DNA of 64,000 bases from SVEL01 sp045123575 (GCA_045123575.1 JBGVKG010000036.1:14055-78054); one strand, 5' to 3'; counted from the stretch's first letter, positions 15,915 through 24,673 are shown. The notes: generated by a model not told the origin, from the sequence alone. Translations and numbers: made by a program.

Positions 15915-16664
15915 CTAAAGAATTGTTAATATCTCAGGCTCACCGTCTGTAATAAGTATTGTATTCTCGTAGTGAGCTGATAAAGAACCATCATCGGAAA
16001 CAACTGTCCAATCATCATCCAGCCAGTACACTTCATATGTACCTGCATTTACCATAGGTTCGATTGCCAATGTCATTCCCTTCGAAAGCTTAATTCCTCT
16101 TCTTCTCTGACGGAAGTTTGGAATCTGTGGATCTTCATGTAAGTTTTTACCTATTCCATGGCCTACTAAATCTCTTACTACACCATATCCATAGCTTTCA
16201 CAATAATCTGCAATAGCATTTGAAATATCATGTAAATGATTTCCATCTTTTGCCATCTTTATTCCTTCGAAGAAGCTTTGCTTAGTTACATCAATAAGTT
16301 TCTGTGCTTCTGCACTTATCTGACCTACACCGTAGGTTCTAGCAGCATCTGCATGATAGCCTTTATATATAACACCTGCATCTAAGCTTACTATATCTCC
16401 TTCCATAAGGATTCTATCTGCACTTGGTATACCGTGAACGACTTCGTCATTTACAGATACACATATTGATGCAGGATATCCATTATAGTTAAGGAAAGAA
16501 GGTATACATCCATATCCTCTGATAATCTTTTCGCCTAATCTGTCAATCTCTAATGTTGACATACCAGGGCGAATTGCATTCTTAAGTTCCTCATGTGTCT
16601 TAGCAAGAATCTTTCCTGCTTCTCGCATAAGCGCTATTTCGCTTTGAGATTTAATAGAAACCAT
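15915..16664 (-). CDS. map: Type I methionine aminopeptidase
   Basis: 249 residues. The enzyme removes the initiator methionine from nascent chains. Metal ligands are visible in GDIVSLDAGVIYKGYHADAARTY (D, D), LVGHGIGKNLHEDP (H), MTLAIEPMVNAG (E) and the last glutamate in SAHYENTILIT. The catalytic histidine lies in NDEVVHGIPS. No N-terminal zinc or SH3 extension is present, so it is the short clostridial form. It lies between adk and infA in the spc operon, with 19-23 bp gaps. Confidence 0.97.
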   Translation of the reverse strand: MVSIKSQSEIALMREAGKILAKTHEELKNAIRPGMSTLEIDRLGEKIIRGYGCIPSFLNYNGYPASICVSVNDEVVHGIPSADRILMEGDIVSLDAGVIYKGYHADAARTYGVGQISAEAQKLIDVTKQSFFEGIKMAKDGNHLHDISNAIADYCESYGYGVVRDLVGHGIGKNLHEDPQIPNFRQRRRGIKLSKGMTLAIEPMVNAGTYEVYWLDDDWTVVSDDGSLSAHYENTILITDGEPEILTIL

Positions 16665-16687
16665 AGCTGACCTCCAAAGGACACATA

Positions 16688-17329
16688 TTAGCCTAAAATC
16701 TTAACGATGGCGTTAAATACGTCATCCATGCTCATTGTTCCATCAACTTCTACCAAAGAACCCTGCTTTGTATAGTAGTCGATAAGTGGCTGTGTCTGCT
16801 CATGATAAACATTAAGACGCTTTGTAACTGTCTCTGGCTTATCATCATCTCTTAAGATAAGCTCCTTCTCACATCTGTCACATACACCCTCAACCTTAGT
16901 TGGGTTATATACGATATGATATGTTGCTCCACATGCAACACAAGCTCTTCTGCCAGACATTCTGTTTACGATATTCTCATCTGGAACTTCAACGTTTACT
17001 GCATAATCAATCTTTGCTCCGATGTTTGCCAATGCAGCATCAAGTGCCTCAGCCTGTGGAATTGTACGTGGGAAACCATCAAGGATATAACCCTTAGCAC
17101 AATCGTCCTGCTGTACTCTATCCACTACAAGGTCACATACAAGCTCATCTGGAACAAGAAGTCCCTGATCCATATATGTCTTAGCCTTCTGGCCAAGCTC
17201 TGTACCATTCTTAATATTTGCTCTAAAAATATCTCCTGTTGAGATGTGTGGAATCATGTACTTATCTGCAAGCATCTTTGCCTGTGTACCCTTACCAGCA
17301 CCAGGAGCACCTAACATAATTATCTTCAT
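16688..17329 (-). CDS. adk: Adenylate kinase (zinc-binding type)
   Basis: 213 residues. It converts ATP and AMP to two ADP. P-loop GAPGAGKGTQA is at residues 7-17, the AMP-binding region is PHISTGDIFR, the LID core is GYILDGFPRTIPQAEAL and NRMSGRR. The LID carries a structural zinc site CVACGATYH ... CDRCE with four cysteines, typical of Gram-positive enzymes. It lies between secY and map. A GC-rich hairpin (17370-17391) fills the spacer after secY. Confidence 0.98.
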   Translation of the reverse strand: MKIIMLGAPGAGKGTQAKMLADKYMIPHISTGDIFRANIKNGTELGQKAKTYMDQGLLVPDELVCDLVVDRVQQDDCAKGYILDGFPRTIPQAEALDAALANIGAKIDYAVNVEVPDENIVNRMSGRRACVACGATYHIVYNPTKVEGVCDRCEKELILRDDDKPETVTKRLNVYHEQTQPLIDYYTKQGSLVEVDGTMSMDDVFNAIVKILG

Positions 17330-17369
17330 ACGCTTTTCTCCTATTATCTTTGTTTAGAATAGACACTAA

Positions 17370-17391
17370 CCCGCGGCTTATATACCGCGGG
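17370..17391. repeat. Intercistronic hairpin between secY and adk
   Basis: A perfect CCCGCGG/CCGCGGG stem with an 8-nt loop lies 17 nt after the secY stop. It is not followed by a T-run on the minus strand, so it is more likely an mRNA processing or stability element than a full terminator. Confidence 0.6.
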
Positions 17392-17407
17392 CTAATGCAT
17401 ATGTTAA

Positions 17408-18775
17408 CTAGTCTAAAAATCCTTTGTAGTTACGCACAACCATCATTGAACTTAACTTGTCAATTGTCTCGATTACAACTCCGACAACGATGATAAGTGA
17501 TGTTCCAAGGAATGATACGCTTGCTGCAAATACTCCAGAAAGAACAATTGGAACACCAGCTACAATCAAGAGTGCTACTGCACCCATAAATACTATGTAG
17601 TTAAGTATCTTTGTCAAATATTCTTCTGTTGGCTTACCTGGTCTGATACCAGGTACAAATCCGCCTGACTTCTTCATATTATCAGCAACCTCCATTGGGT
17701 TGAATGTAATAGATGTATAGAAGTAAGCAAATGCTACAACAAGTAACGCGTAAATTAAGAATCCACCTGTATATGCAAACTCCATTGGGTTGTTCTTATC
17801 GATAACAAACCACGAACCTGAATTCAATACCTTAAGTATTGTTCCAAATACTGTACCGTCACCAGGATTTGCTCCAAATACCTGTGCGATAATGATTGGG
17901 AACTGCATAAGTGATGACGCGAAGATAACAGGAACAACACCTGCTGTGTTTACCTTCAATGGAATATGGCTTGAATTGCCACCAACCATCTGTCTTCCCT
18001 GTACCTTTTTAGCATACTGAACAGGAATCTTTCTATAAGCAGCCTGCAATATAACTACGAATGCTATCATAAGAACAATTACCAAAACGATAATTGCTGC
18101 TGCAAGAACAGCCATTCCGATTGAAGTAGCTGAAGCTACCTTTGTCTCATATAATACATAAAGATCTTTAGGGATTCTTGAAACAATATTTATAACAAGG
18201 ATAATAGATATACCATTACCTACACCCTTCTCTGTGATCTTCTCACCAATCCACATAAGAACTGCTGAACCTGCTGTCATTGTAAGAACTATCTTAACTA
18301 TTGTAAAGATATATTCTGCCATACCAGCCTTGCCCATAATAGCTGAATCTCCGAAGATACCCATATTACCAAAGCCGATTGACATTGCAACACCCTCTAC
18401 AAGAGCGAGTGCAACTGTTACATAACGTGTGATTTCAGCGATTTTCTTTCTGCCTGTTTCTCCTTCTTTCTGCAACTCTTCAAGCTTTGGAATAGCTATT
18501 GTTAAAAGCTGCATAATAATTGAAGAAGTAATATATGGTGTGATACTAAGTGCAAATACAGACATCTGCTCTAAAGAACCACCTGTAAATGCACCAAAAA
18601 AGCTATATGCACCATTTGACTTTAATGAAGCAGAAAATGTCTCAAGATATTCTGCATCAACACCAGGAATAGGAAGCTGGCTTCCTATTCTGATGATGAT
18701 CATCATTAAAAATGTAAAAAATAGCTTTTCTCTAATTTCTTTAACCTTAAGTGCGTTCTTTAATGTCTTAAACAT
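17408..18775 (-). CDS. secY: Preprotein translocase subunit SecY
   Basis: 455 residues with ten membrane segments. SecY is the protein-conducting channel of the Sec pathway. Typical blocks are RIGSQLPIPGVD near the N-terminus, GGSLEQMSVFALSITPYITSSIIMQLL (plug and TM2 region, in parts), GIGNGISI-like VGNGISIILV, QAAYRKIPVQYAKKVQGRQ and PGIRPGKPTEEYL. The start overlaps the rplO stop by one base (TAATG), with GAGGTG inside the end of rplO, so the two are translationally coupled. Confidence 0.98.
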   Translation of the reverse strand: MFKTLKNALKVKEIREKLFFTFLMMIIIRIGSQLPIPGVDAEYLETFSASLKSNGAYSFFGAFTGGSLEQMSVFALSITPYITSSIIMQLLTIAIPKLEELQKEGETGRKKIAEITRYVTVALALVEGVAMSIGFGNMGIFGDSAIMGKAGMAEYIFTIVKIVLTMTAGSAVLMWIGEKITEKGVGNGISIILVINIVSRIPKDLYVLYETKVASATSIGMAVLAAAIIVLVIVLMIAFVVILQAAYRKIPVQYAKKVQGRQMVGGNSSHIPLKVNTAGVVPVIFASSLMQFPIIIAQVFGANPGDGTVFGTILKVLNSGSWFVIDKNNPMEFAYTGGFLIYALLVVAFAYFYTSITFNPMEVADNMKKSGGFVPGIRPGKPTEEYLTKILNYIVFMGAVALLIVAGVPIVLSGVFAASVSFLGTSLIIVVGVVIETIDKLSSMMVVRNYKGFLD

Positions 18776-19215
18776 TAGATCACCTCACAAGTTCCACCAA
18801 CAGCCTCGATCTTTTCCTTAGCACCTGCTGAGAAAGCATTTGCCTTAACTGTAAGCTTCTTTGTAAGTTCGCCGTAACCAAGAATCTTAACGCCATCTCT
18901 TGGGTTCTTTACGATACCAGCCTCCATAAGAGCCTCAACTGTTACCTCTGAACCTGCCTCGAATACCTCGAGAGCGCTAACATTAATTCCAATTATCTCA
19001 AGAGTATTTCTGTTTGTGAAACCTCTCTTTGGAATTCTTCTATATAAAGGCATCTGACCACCTTCGAAACCTGGTCTTGTAGCACCTGAACGTGCCTTCT
19101 GACCCTTATGTCCCTTACCAGCTGTCTTTCCGTTGCCTGAACCGTGGCCACGACCTCTTCTGAAGTTATCATTATGCTTTGAGCCCTCTGCAGGCTGTAA
19201 ATTTGATAAATTCAT
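18775..19215 (-). CDS. rplO: 50S ribosomal protein L15
   Basis: 146 residues starting MNLSNLQPAEGSKHNDN; AGGAGG stands 7 nt before this ATG, so I prefer 19215 over an ATG at 19239. The glycine- and lysine-rich region RRGRGHGSGNGKTAGKGHKGQKAR (in parts) and the downstream GFEGGQMPLYRRIPKRGF are diagnostic. L15 is a late 50S assembly protein. It is followed directly by secY as in most bacteria. Confidence 0.97.
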   Translation of the reverse strand: MNLSNLQPAEGSKHNDNFRRGRGHGSGNGKTAGKGHKGQKARSGATRPGFEGGQMPLYRRIPKRGFTNRNTLEIIGINVSALEVFEAGSEVTVEALMEAGIVKNPRDGVKILGYGELTKKLTVKANAFSAGAKEKIEAVGGTCEVI

Positions 19216-19238
19216 CTCTGGACCTCCTTTTTTATTCA

Positions 19239-19421
19239 TTAGATTTCTTCAACTTTAACTAAATGCTTAACCTGGTGAATCATTCCTCTAGTTGCTGCAT
19301 TGTCTGGTAACTCAACTGTCTTGTTAAGTTTCTTTAAACCAAGAGCCTCAACTGTCTTAATATGCTTTGGAACTGCACCAATAGGTGATTTAACTAATGT
19401 AATCTTTAACTTCTCTGCCAT
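19239..19421 (-). CDS. rpmD: 50S ribosomal protein L30
   Basis: 60 residues, full length for bacterial L30. The sequence KITLVKSPIGAVPKHIKTVEALGL (in parts) and LPDNAATRGMIHQVKHLV match the family. It lies between rpsE (14 bp upstream) and rplO (23 bp downstream), the standard spc order. Confidence 0.97.
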   Translation of the reverse strand: MAEKLKITLVKSPIGAVPKHIKTVEALGLKKLNKTVELPDNAATRGMIHQVKHLVKVEEI

Positions 19422-19435
19422 TTTACATTACCTCC

Positions 19436-19945
19436 TTAGCCTAAAATCTCTTCTACAGATTTACCACGAAGCTTAGCAACTTCTTCAGGAGTCTTCAAAG
19501 CAGATAAGCCTTCGATTGTAGCTAAAACTACATTCTGCTTATTGTTTGAACCTAATGACTTTGTACGGATATTCTTGATACCTGCAAGCTCTAATACGTT
19601 ACGAGCAGGACCACCAGCGATAATACCTGTACCTTCTGGAGCTCTCTTAAGTAAAACTGAAGCACTGCCAAAGTTTCCTATATTGTCATGTGGGATACTA
19701 TTATTTGCATCAATTGGTACCTCGATAAGCTTCTTCATAGCATCTTCTTTTCCCTTACGAATAGCCTCAGGAATTTCCATTGCCTTGCCTAAGCCTGCAC
19801 CTACGTGACCCTTGCCGTCTCCAACAACTACTAAAGCTGCAAATCTAAAGTGACGACCACCCTTAACAACCTTAGTTACACGCTTGATGTTAACTACTTT
19901 TTCTTCTAATTCTAACTGACTAGCATCAATAATCGTATGTTTCAT
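19436..19945 (-). CDS. rpsE: 30S ribosomal protein S5
   Basis: 169 residues. The N-terminal double-stranded RNA-binding domain shows LEEKVVNIKRVTKVVKGGRHFRF (in parts), and GDGKGHVGAGLGKAMEIPEAIRKG follows. GTGIIAGGPARNVLELAGI and KSLGSNNKQNVV lie in the C-terminal domain. S5 contributes to decoding fidelity and helicase activity at the mRNA entry. The loop residues linked to spectinomycin resistance look wild type (VVKGGR). Confidence 0.98.
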   Translation of the reverse strand: MKHTIIDASQLELEEKVVNIKRVTKVVKGGRHFRFAALVVVGDGKGHVGAGLGKAMEIPEAIRKGKEDAMKKLIEVPIDANNSIPHDNIGNFGSASVLLKRAPEGTGIIAGGPARNVLELAGIKNIRTKSLGSNNKQNVVLATIEGLSALKTPEEVAKLRGKSVEEILG

Positions 19946-19963
19946 GTGTTGTTTTCCTCCTTA

Positions 19964-20332
19964 TTAGAATTCGAGACCAGCTTCTCTAGCTGCATCAGCT
20001 AATGCCTGGATCTTTCCCTGATATATGAATCCGCCTCTATCAAAGACAACTGTTGTAATACCCTTCTCTAATGCTCTCTTAGCTATTACTGTACCTACGT
20101 AAGCAGCAGCATCTACATCATTAGTCTTCTCAAGCTCAGCCTTTACATCCTTTTCAAGTGTTGAAGCTGAAACTAAAGTATTGCCAACTGTATCGTCAAT
20201 AATCTGAGCGTACATATGATTATTGCTTCTGAATACTGCTAAACGTGGTCTCTCAGCTGTACCAGAAAAACGATTACGTAATCTTCTATGCTTATTTTCG
20301 CGGATAGCCGCTCTACAATCTTTACTAACCAT
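19964..20332 (-). CDS. rplR: 50S ribosomal protein L18
   Basis: 122 residues. RFSGTAERPRLAVFRSNNHMYAQIIDD (in parts) and VGTVIAKRALEKGITTVVFDRGGFIYQGKIQALADAAREAGL identify it. L18 binds 5S rRNA together with L5. The N-terminus is basic (KDCRAAIRENKHRRLRNR). It lies between rplF and rpsE with 17-18 bp gaps. Confidence 0.98.
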   Translation of the reverse strand: MVSKDCRAAIRENKHRRLRNRFSGTAERPRLAVFRSNNHMYAQIIDDTVGNTLVSASTLEKDVKAELEKTNDVDAAAYVGTVIAKRALEKGITTVVFDRGGFIYQGKIQALADAAREAGLEF

Positions 20333-20349
20333 TTTTGTTCACTCCTTTA

Positions 20350-20889
20350 TTACTTCTTACCAGTCTTACCAACTTTACGTCTGATAACCTCATCAGCATA
20401 CTTAATACCCTTGCCCTTGTATGGCTCTGGTCCTCTCTTAGCTCTGATTTCGGCTGCAAACTGGCCAACTTTTTCCTTGTCAATACCCTTAACTGTTGTC
20501 TTGTTTCCTTCAACAACTGACTCAAGACCTTCTGGATCAATCATCTCTACTGGATGAGAGTAACCAAGAGAAAGTGTTAACTTGTTACCAGCCTTAGCAG
20601 CCTTGTAACCAACACCGTTAACCTCAAGTACCTTCTCATATCCTGCTGAAACACCAACAACCATGTTATTGATTAATGTTCTTGTCAAACCGTGTAATGA
20701 CTTCATCTTCTTTAAGTCATTTGGTCTTGTTACAACTACAGTCTCACCTTCCATGCTGATGTTCATCTCAGCTGGTAAAACTCTCTCAAGAGTTCCCTTA
20801 GGACCCTTAACTGTAACCTTATTATTTTCTGCTATCTCTACAGTAACACCTGCAGGAACAGCGATAGGCATTCTTCCTATACGTGACAT
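20350..20889 (-). CDS. rplF: 50S ribosomal protein L6
   Basis: 179 residues. MSRIGRMPIAVPAGV at the start and GPEPYKGKGIKYADEVIRRKVGKTGKK at the end (in parts) are diagnostic; GVGYKAAKAGNKLTLSLGYSHPV lies between the two L6 repeats. L6 sits near the sarcin-ricin loop of the 50S subunit. Standard spc neighbours on both sides. Confidence 0.98.
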   Translation of the reverse strand: MSRIGRMPIAVPAGVTVEIAENNKVTVKGPKGTLERVLPAEMNISMEGETVVVTRPNDLKKMKSLHGLTRTLINNMVVGVSAGYEKVLEVNGVGYKAAKAGNKLTLSLGYSHPVEMIDPEGLESVVEGNKTTVKGIDKEKVGQFAAEIRAKRGPEPYKGKGIKYADEVIRRKVGKTGKK

Positions 20890-20910
20890 GCCCGCACCTC
20901 CTTCTTAATA

Positions 20911-21312
20911 CTACCAAACAAATGCAAGTACTTCGCCACCAACCTGAAGCTTTCTAGCTTCCTTGTCTGTAACGATACCCTTGTTTGTTGAAATAATTGC
21001 TATACCAAGACCACCGAGTACTCTTGGAAGTTCATCCTTACCAGCGTAAACTCTTAAACCTGGCTTTGAAATTCTCTTAAGACCTGTGATGATCTTCTGA
21101 GACTTGTCTGCACCATACTTTAATGTGATCTTAATTGTCTTAAATGTACCATCTTCTACTACTTCGTAGCCCTTGATATAACCCTCATTTAAAAGGATCT
21201 CAGCGATTGCTAACTTAATCTTTGATGCTGGTACATCTACTGTGTCATGCTTAGCAGTATTTGCGTTACGGATTCTTGTAAGCATATCTGCGATTGGATC
21301 TGTCATTGCCAT
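20911..21312 (-). CDS. rpsH: 30S ribosomal protein S8
   Basis: 133 residues. MTDPIADMLTRIRNA near the N-terminus and ISKPGLRVYAGKDELPRVLGGLGIAIISTNKGIVTDKEA (in parts) with the closing GGEVLAFVW identify S8. S8 binds 16S rRNA helix 21 and in enteric bacteria represses the spc operon; no such site is assigned here. A 292-bp spacer rich in hairpins separates it from rpsN. Confidence 0.98.
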   Translation of the reverse strand: MAMTDPIADMLTRIRNANTAKHDTVDVPASKIKLAIAEILLNEGYIKGYEVVEDGTFKTIKITLKYGADKSQKIITGLKRISKPGLRVYAGKDELPRVLGGLGIAIISTNKGIVTDKEARKLQVGGEVLAFVW

Positions 21313-21359
21313 TGTTTTTTCCTCCTATTGATTACATGTGTAATGGCAGTATACTTGGC

Positions 21360-21603
21360 CGAAATTCGCAAAGCGAATTTCGTTCAAAAGATTATATCCC
21401 TGAATAACTTAACGTGGCCAGGGGAGAATTTGCGAAGCAAATTCGACATAACCAGTTGATTTTCACCATAAGTACTTACCGAGTTTATAGTTATTATATA
21501 TACTTTTTCGTAGGGGTCTTCGCTATTGTTCCGAGAGTTTGCTACGCAACTTCCTCGGAACTCATCCGCTCAGACTGTTCGTAATTGCTTCGCAATTGCG
21601 AAC
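21360..21603. repeat. Hairpin series in the rpsN-rpsH spacer
   Basis: Four hairpins are visible: CGAAATTCGC-AAA-GCGAATTTCG (21360-21382), GAATTTGC-GAA-GCAAATTC (21426-21444), a GTTCCGAG...CTCGGAAC unit nearly identical to that at 15415 (21528-21561) and GTTCG...CGAAC with an AATTGC/GCAATT inner stem (21577-21603). The last lies one base from the rpsN stop codon. Three-base loops and GCGAAGC tips recur. No T-runs follow, so they are unlikely to be simple terminators. Confidence 0.7.
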
Positions 21604-21604
21604 T

Positions 21605-21790
21605 CTACCAAGAAGCCTTCTTTACACCTGGGATCTGGCCCTTGTATGCTAATTCACGGAAGCAAATTCTGCAGATTCCGTATTTTCTTAAATAAGCGTG
21701 TGGACGTCCACAAATTCTACAACGAGAGTATTCCTGTGTTGAAAATTTTGCTTTACGTGACTGCTTAATCTTCATTGCTGTTTTAGCCAT
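21605..21790 (-). CDS. rpsN: 30S ribosomal protein S14, zinc type
   Basis: 61 residues. The short S14 with two CxxC pairs, CRICGRPHAYLRKYGICRIC (C24, C27, C40, C43), and the ending GQIPGVKKASW marks the zinc-binding S14 type Z. It belongs to the 30S head. It lies 15 bp after rplE. Confidence 0.98.
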   Translation of the reverse strand: MAKTAMKIKQSRKAKFSTQEYSRCRICGRPHAYLRKYGICRICFRELAYKGQIPGVKKASW

Positions 21791-21805
21791 GGATTTACCT
21801 CCTAA

Positions 21806-22345
21806 TTACTTCTGAAATGGCATGTTGAAGAGTGATAATAACTCACGAGCTTCCTCGTCAGTGTTAGCTGTTGTAACGAATATAATATCCATACCTCTAA
21901 CCTTATCAACCTTATCATACTCTATCTCAGGGAAAATGATCTGTTCCTTAATACCTAAAGCATAGTTTCCTCTACCGTCAAATGAGTTAGGGTTTACACC
22001 TCTAAAGTCACGTACACGAGGAAGTGCAAGGTTTACTAATCTATCGAGGAATTCGTACATCTTTTCGCCTCTAAGAGTAACCTTACATCCGATTGCTAAA
22101 CCTTCTCTAATCTTGAAGTTAGCAACTGACTTCTTTGCTCTTGTAAGTACAGCCTTCTGACCTGTGATTGTCTCAAGATCCTTAACTGCAGCGTCTAACA
22201 CCTTAGCGTTGTCCTTTGCTTCGCCAACGCCCATGTTGATAACGATCTTATCAAGCTTTGGTACCTGCATAACGTTTGCATAACCAAACTTCTTAGTCAT
22301 AGCATCTACTATCTCGTTCTTGTATGTCTCTCTAAGTCTGCTCAC
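21806..22345 (-). CDS. rplE: 50S ribosomal protein L5
   Basis: 179 residues from a GTG start at 22345. An ATG at 22366 is in frame, but the AGGAGG Shine-Dalgarno sequence lies inside those first codons, 8 nt before the GTG, which decides the start. Conserved blocks are VPKLDKIVINMGVGEAK, GQKAVLTRAKKSVANFKIREG and FRGVNPNSFDGRGNYALGIKEQIIFPEI (in parts). L5 binds 5S rRNA and contacts the P-site tRNA. Confidence 0.95.
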   Translation of the reverse strand: MSRLRETYKNEIVDAMTKKFGYANVMQVPKLDKIVINMGVGEAKDNAKVLDAAVKDLETITGQKAVLTRAKKSVANFKIREGLAIGCKVTLRGEKMYEFLDRLVNLALPRVRDFRGVNPNSFDGRGNYALGIKEQIIFPEIEYDKVDKVRGMDIIFVTTANTDEEARELLSLFNMPFQK

Positions 22346-22365
22346 TTTTCGTTCCTCCTCTCTCA

Positions 22366-22677
22366 TTAATCAATAGCCTTGCCTGTTGCCTTCGCGATAC
22401 GAACCTTCTTGCCGTCCTCTACCTTGAAACCAACTCTTGTAGCCTTACCGTCTACAACTAACATTACATTTGAAGCATCGATTGGAGCCTCTGTTGTAAT
22501 AATACCACCGTTCTGGTTAGCTGCGCTTGGCTTTGTGTGCTTTGTAACAACATTAACGCCTTCAACAACAACCTTACCGTTCTTTACATCTACAACAGTA
22601 ACTTTTCCTTCTTTGCCCTTATCTTTACCAGCGATAACCTTTACAAGGTCGCCCTTCTTAATCTTCATTGCTGACAT
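22366..22677 (-). CDS. rplX: 50S ribosomal protein L24
   Basis: 103 residues. The KOW motif IKKGDLVKVIAGKDKGKEGKV sits at the N-terminus (seen in parts), followed by VEGVNVVTKHTKPS and VDGKATRVGFK. L24 is the assembly initiator of the 50S subunit near the tunnel exit. The first ATG is preceded by AGGAGG at 7 nt, so translation probably begins MSAMKIKK rather than at the fourth codon. Confidence 0.97.
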   Translation of the reverse strand: MSAMKIKKGDLVKVIAGKDKGKEGKVTVVDVKNGKVVVEGVNVVTKHTKPSAANQNGGIITTEAPIDASNVMLVVDGKATRVGFKVEDGKKVRIAKATGKAID

Positions 22678-22689
22678 TTGGAAACCTCC

Positions 22690-23058
22690 TTATAAAACTT
22701 CTGGAGCTAATGAAACAATCTTCATAAACTGCTTCTCTCTAAGCTCTCTTGCTACTGGTCCAAATATACGTGTTCCCTTTGGTGTCTTATCATCCTTGAT
22801 GATAACTGCTGCGTTCTCATCAAACTTGATGTAAGAACCGTCCTTACGACGAGCGCCCTTTACAGAACGAACTACTACAGCCTTAACAACGTCACCCTTC
22901 TTTACAACTCCGCCTGGTGTTGCTTCTTTAACTGTGGCAACGATTACATCACCGATGTTGGCATATCTTCTAGTAGAACCGCCCATTACTCTGATACAAA
23001 GTAATTCTTTAGCGCCTGTATTATCAGCAACTCTAAGTCTGCTTTCCTGCTGTATCAT
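22690..23058 (-). CDS. rplN: 50S ribosomal protein L14
   Basis: 122 residues, the exact family length. MIQQESRLRVADNTGAKELLCIRV (in parts), VKKGDVVKAVVVRSVKG, and FGPVARELREKQFMKIVSLAPEVL (in parts) are invariant L14 blocks. It forms an intersubunit contact. Standard order between rpsQ and rplX. Confidence 0.98.
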   Translation of the reverse strand: MIQQESRLRVADNTGAKELLCIRVMGGSTRRYANIGDVIVATVKEATPGGVVKKGDVVKAVVVRSVKGARRKDGSYIKFDENAAVIIKDDKTPKGTRIFGPVARELREKQFMKIVSLAPEVL

Positions 23059-23075
23059 AATGATTCTCCTTCCTA

Positions 23076-23330
23076 CTATCTAGCCTTCTCGATGATCTCA
23101 ACAAGTCTCCATCTCTTATCCTTAGATAATGGTCTTGTCTCCATAACCTTTACTGTATCGCCGATACCGCACTCGTTATTCTCATCATGAGCCTTTAATT
23201 TATAAGTTCTCTTAACAATCTTGTTGTATAATGGATGCTTTACGTTATCCTGAACTGCTACAACAATTGTCTTGTCCATCTTGTCACTTACTACCTTACC
23301 GGTACGTGTCTTTCTTAAATTTCTTTCCAC
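23076..23330 (-). CDS. rpsQ: 30S ribosomal protein S17
   Basis: 84 residues. RKTRTGKVVSDKMDKTIVVAV, HPLYNKIVKRTYKLKAHDE and GDTVKVMETRPLSKDKRWRLV identify S17, a primary 16S rRNA binder. It lies 38 bp after rpmC and 17 bp before rplN. Confidence 0.98.
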   Translation of the reverse strand: MERNLRKTRTGKVVSDKMDKTIVVAVQDNVKHPLYNKIVKRTYKLKAHDENNECGIGDTVKVMETRPLSKDKRWRLVEIIEKAR

Positions 23331-23368
23331 GACAAATGTCTCCTTTCTCAGATTTCCACTCTATACAA

Positions 23369-23575
23369 CTAGTTAGCCTTAGCCTGCTCAGAAAGTACAG
23401 TCTGAATTCTTGCGATATTCTTTCTAACTTCCTTGATTCTGCTTGTATTGTCTAACTGATTTGTTGCGTTCTGGAATCTTAAATTGAAAAGTTCCTTCTT
23501 AGCAGCTACTAATTCATCATTTAATTCTGCAGCTGATTTTGCCTTTAAATCTTCTACATACTTATTAATTTTCAC
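23369..23575 (-). CDS. rpmC: 50S ribosomal protein L29
   Basis: 68 residues from a GTG at 23575 (MKINKYVEDLKAKS). A GTG nine bases upstream is in frame, but AAGGCGG lies 8 nt before the second GTG, giving better spacing. Conserved features are LNDELVAAKKELFNLRFQ and IKEVRKNIARIQTV. L29 sits at the tunnel exit and binds trigger factor and SRP. It overlaps the end of rplP by 11 bp, so the two are coupled. Confidence 0.94.
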   Translation of the reverse strand: MKINKYVEDLKAKSAAELNDELVAAKKELFNLRFQNATNQLDNTSRIKEVRKNIARIQTVLSEQAKAN

Positions 23576-24002
23576 TGTTATCACCGCCTTCTAAATCTGC
23601 GCGAGAAACGATCTTGCACTTTACTGGTAATTTATGAGTTGCGAGACGAAGAGCCTCTCTAGCTACTTCTTCAGCTACACCAGAGATCTCGAATAATACT
23701 CTTCCTGGCTTAACAACTGCTACCCAGTACTCAAGTGTTCCTTTTCCAGAACCCATTCTTGTTTCTGCTGGTTTTGTAGTTACTGGCTTATCTGGGAAAA
23801 TCTTTATCCAAACCTTACCACCACGCTTGATATGACGTGTCATAGCGATACGGGCAGCTTCGATCTGATTAGATCTGATCCATGCTGGTTCAACAGCGAC
23901 AATACCAAATTCACCATTAGTAATCTTGTTACCTCTTAACGCCTTGCCCGCCATTGTACCACGGAACTGCTTACGGCGCTTTACTCTCTTTGGCATTAAC
24001 AT
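23565..24002 (-). CDS. rplP: 50S ribosomal protein L16
   Basis: 145 residues beginning MLMPKRVKRRKQFRG. The conserved INGRIEAARIAM-like block here reads SNQIEAARIAMTRHIKRGGKVWI, followed by RMGSGKGTLEYWVAVVKPGRVLFE. L16 contacts the A-site tRNA elbow. The ATG overlaps the rpsC stop as TAATG, with GGGAG 9 nt upstream. The loop positions linked to evernimicin resistance look ordinary. Confidence 0.97.
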   Translation of the reverse strand: MLMPKRVKRRKQFRGTMAGKALRGNKITNGEFGIVAVEPAWIRSNQIEAARIAMTRHIKRGGKVWIKIFPDKPVTTKPAETRMGSGKGTLEYWVAVVKPGRVLFEISGVAEEVAREALRLATHKLPVKCKIVSRADLEGGDNSEN

Positions 24003-24673
24003 TATTTATCGCTCCCTTCCTTATTATCTTCCTTTACAGCAGCCTTTGTTGGAAGGACTTCGCCATTGTAAATCCATACCTTAACACCAACCTTACCGTA
24101 TGTTGTGTCAGCCTCTGCAAATCCATAATCAATATCAGCACGTAATGTCTGAAGTGGAATAGTACCTTCTGTGTAGAACTCTGTACGAGCCATATCTGCA
24201 CCGCCGAGACGTCCTGAACATGCAGCCTTGATACCCTTAGCACCAGACTTCATTGTTCTGCTCATTGCTGACTTCATAGCTCTTCTGAAAGAAACACGGT
24301 TCTCCAACTGGAGTGCGATGTTCTCAGCTACTAACTGAGCATCTCTATCTGGTCTCTTTACTTCCTTAACATCAACAAGTACCTTCTTTGTTGATAACTT
24401 CTGAACTTCTTCCTTTAACTTATCGATTTCAGCACCGCCCTTACCGATAACAACGCCTGGCTTAGCTGTGTAAACGATAACCTTACATCTGTCAGATGCT
24501 CTTTCGATTTCGATCTTAGAAACACCTGCGCTATATAACTTCTTCTTGAGGTATGTTCTAATCTTGTTATCTTCAACAAGATTATCAGCGAAATCTGCTT
24601 CTGCATACCACTTTGAATCCCATTCTTTAATAACGCCGACTCTTATGCCGTGAGGATTAACTTTCTGTCCCAT
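24002..24673 (-). CDS. rpsC: 30S ribosomal protein S3
   Basis: 223 residues. MGQKVNPHGIRVGVIKEWDSKWYA (in parts), a KH domain VVIGKGGAEIDKLKEEV, and the C-terminal SGRLGGADMARTEFYTEGTIPLQTLRADIDYG (in parts) are diagnostic. S3 forms part of the mRNA entry helicase. The lysine/glutamate-rich tail is normal. Standard order between rplV and rplP. Confidence 0.98.
   Translation of the reverse strand: MGQKVNPHGIRVGVIKEWDSKWYAEADFADNLVEDNKIRTYLKKKLYSAGVSKIEIERASDRCKVIVYTAKPGVVIGKGGAEIDKLKEEVQKLSTKKVLVDVKEVKRPDRDAQLVAENIALQLENRVSFRRAMKSAMSRTMKSGAKGIKAACSGRLGGADMARTEFYTEGTIPLQTLRADIDYGFAEADTTYGKVGVKVWIYNGEVLPTKAAVKEDNKEGSDK

Noticed and set aside
23565..23584. Frameshift suspected from the rpmC-rplP overlap
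   Set aside because: The overlap is the natural 11-bp coupling once rpmC is started at the second GTG (23575); both frames are intact.
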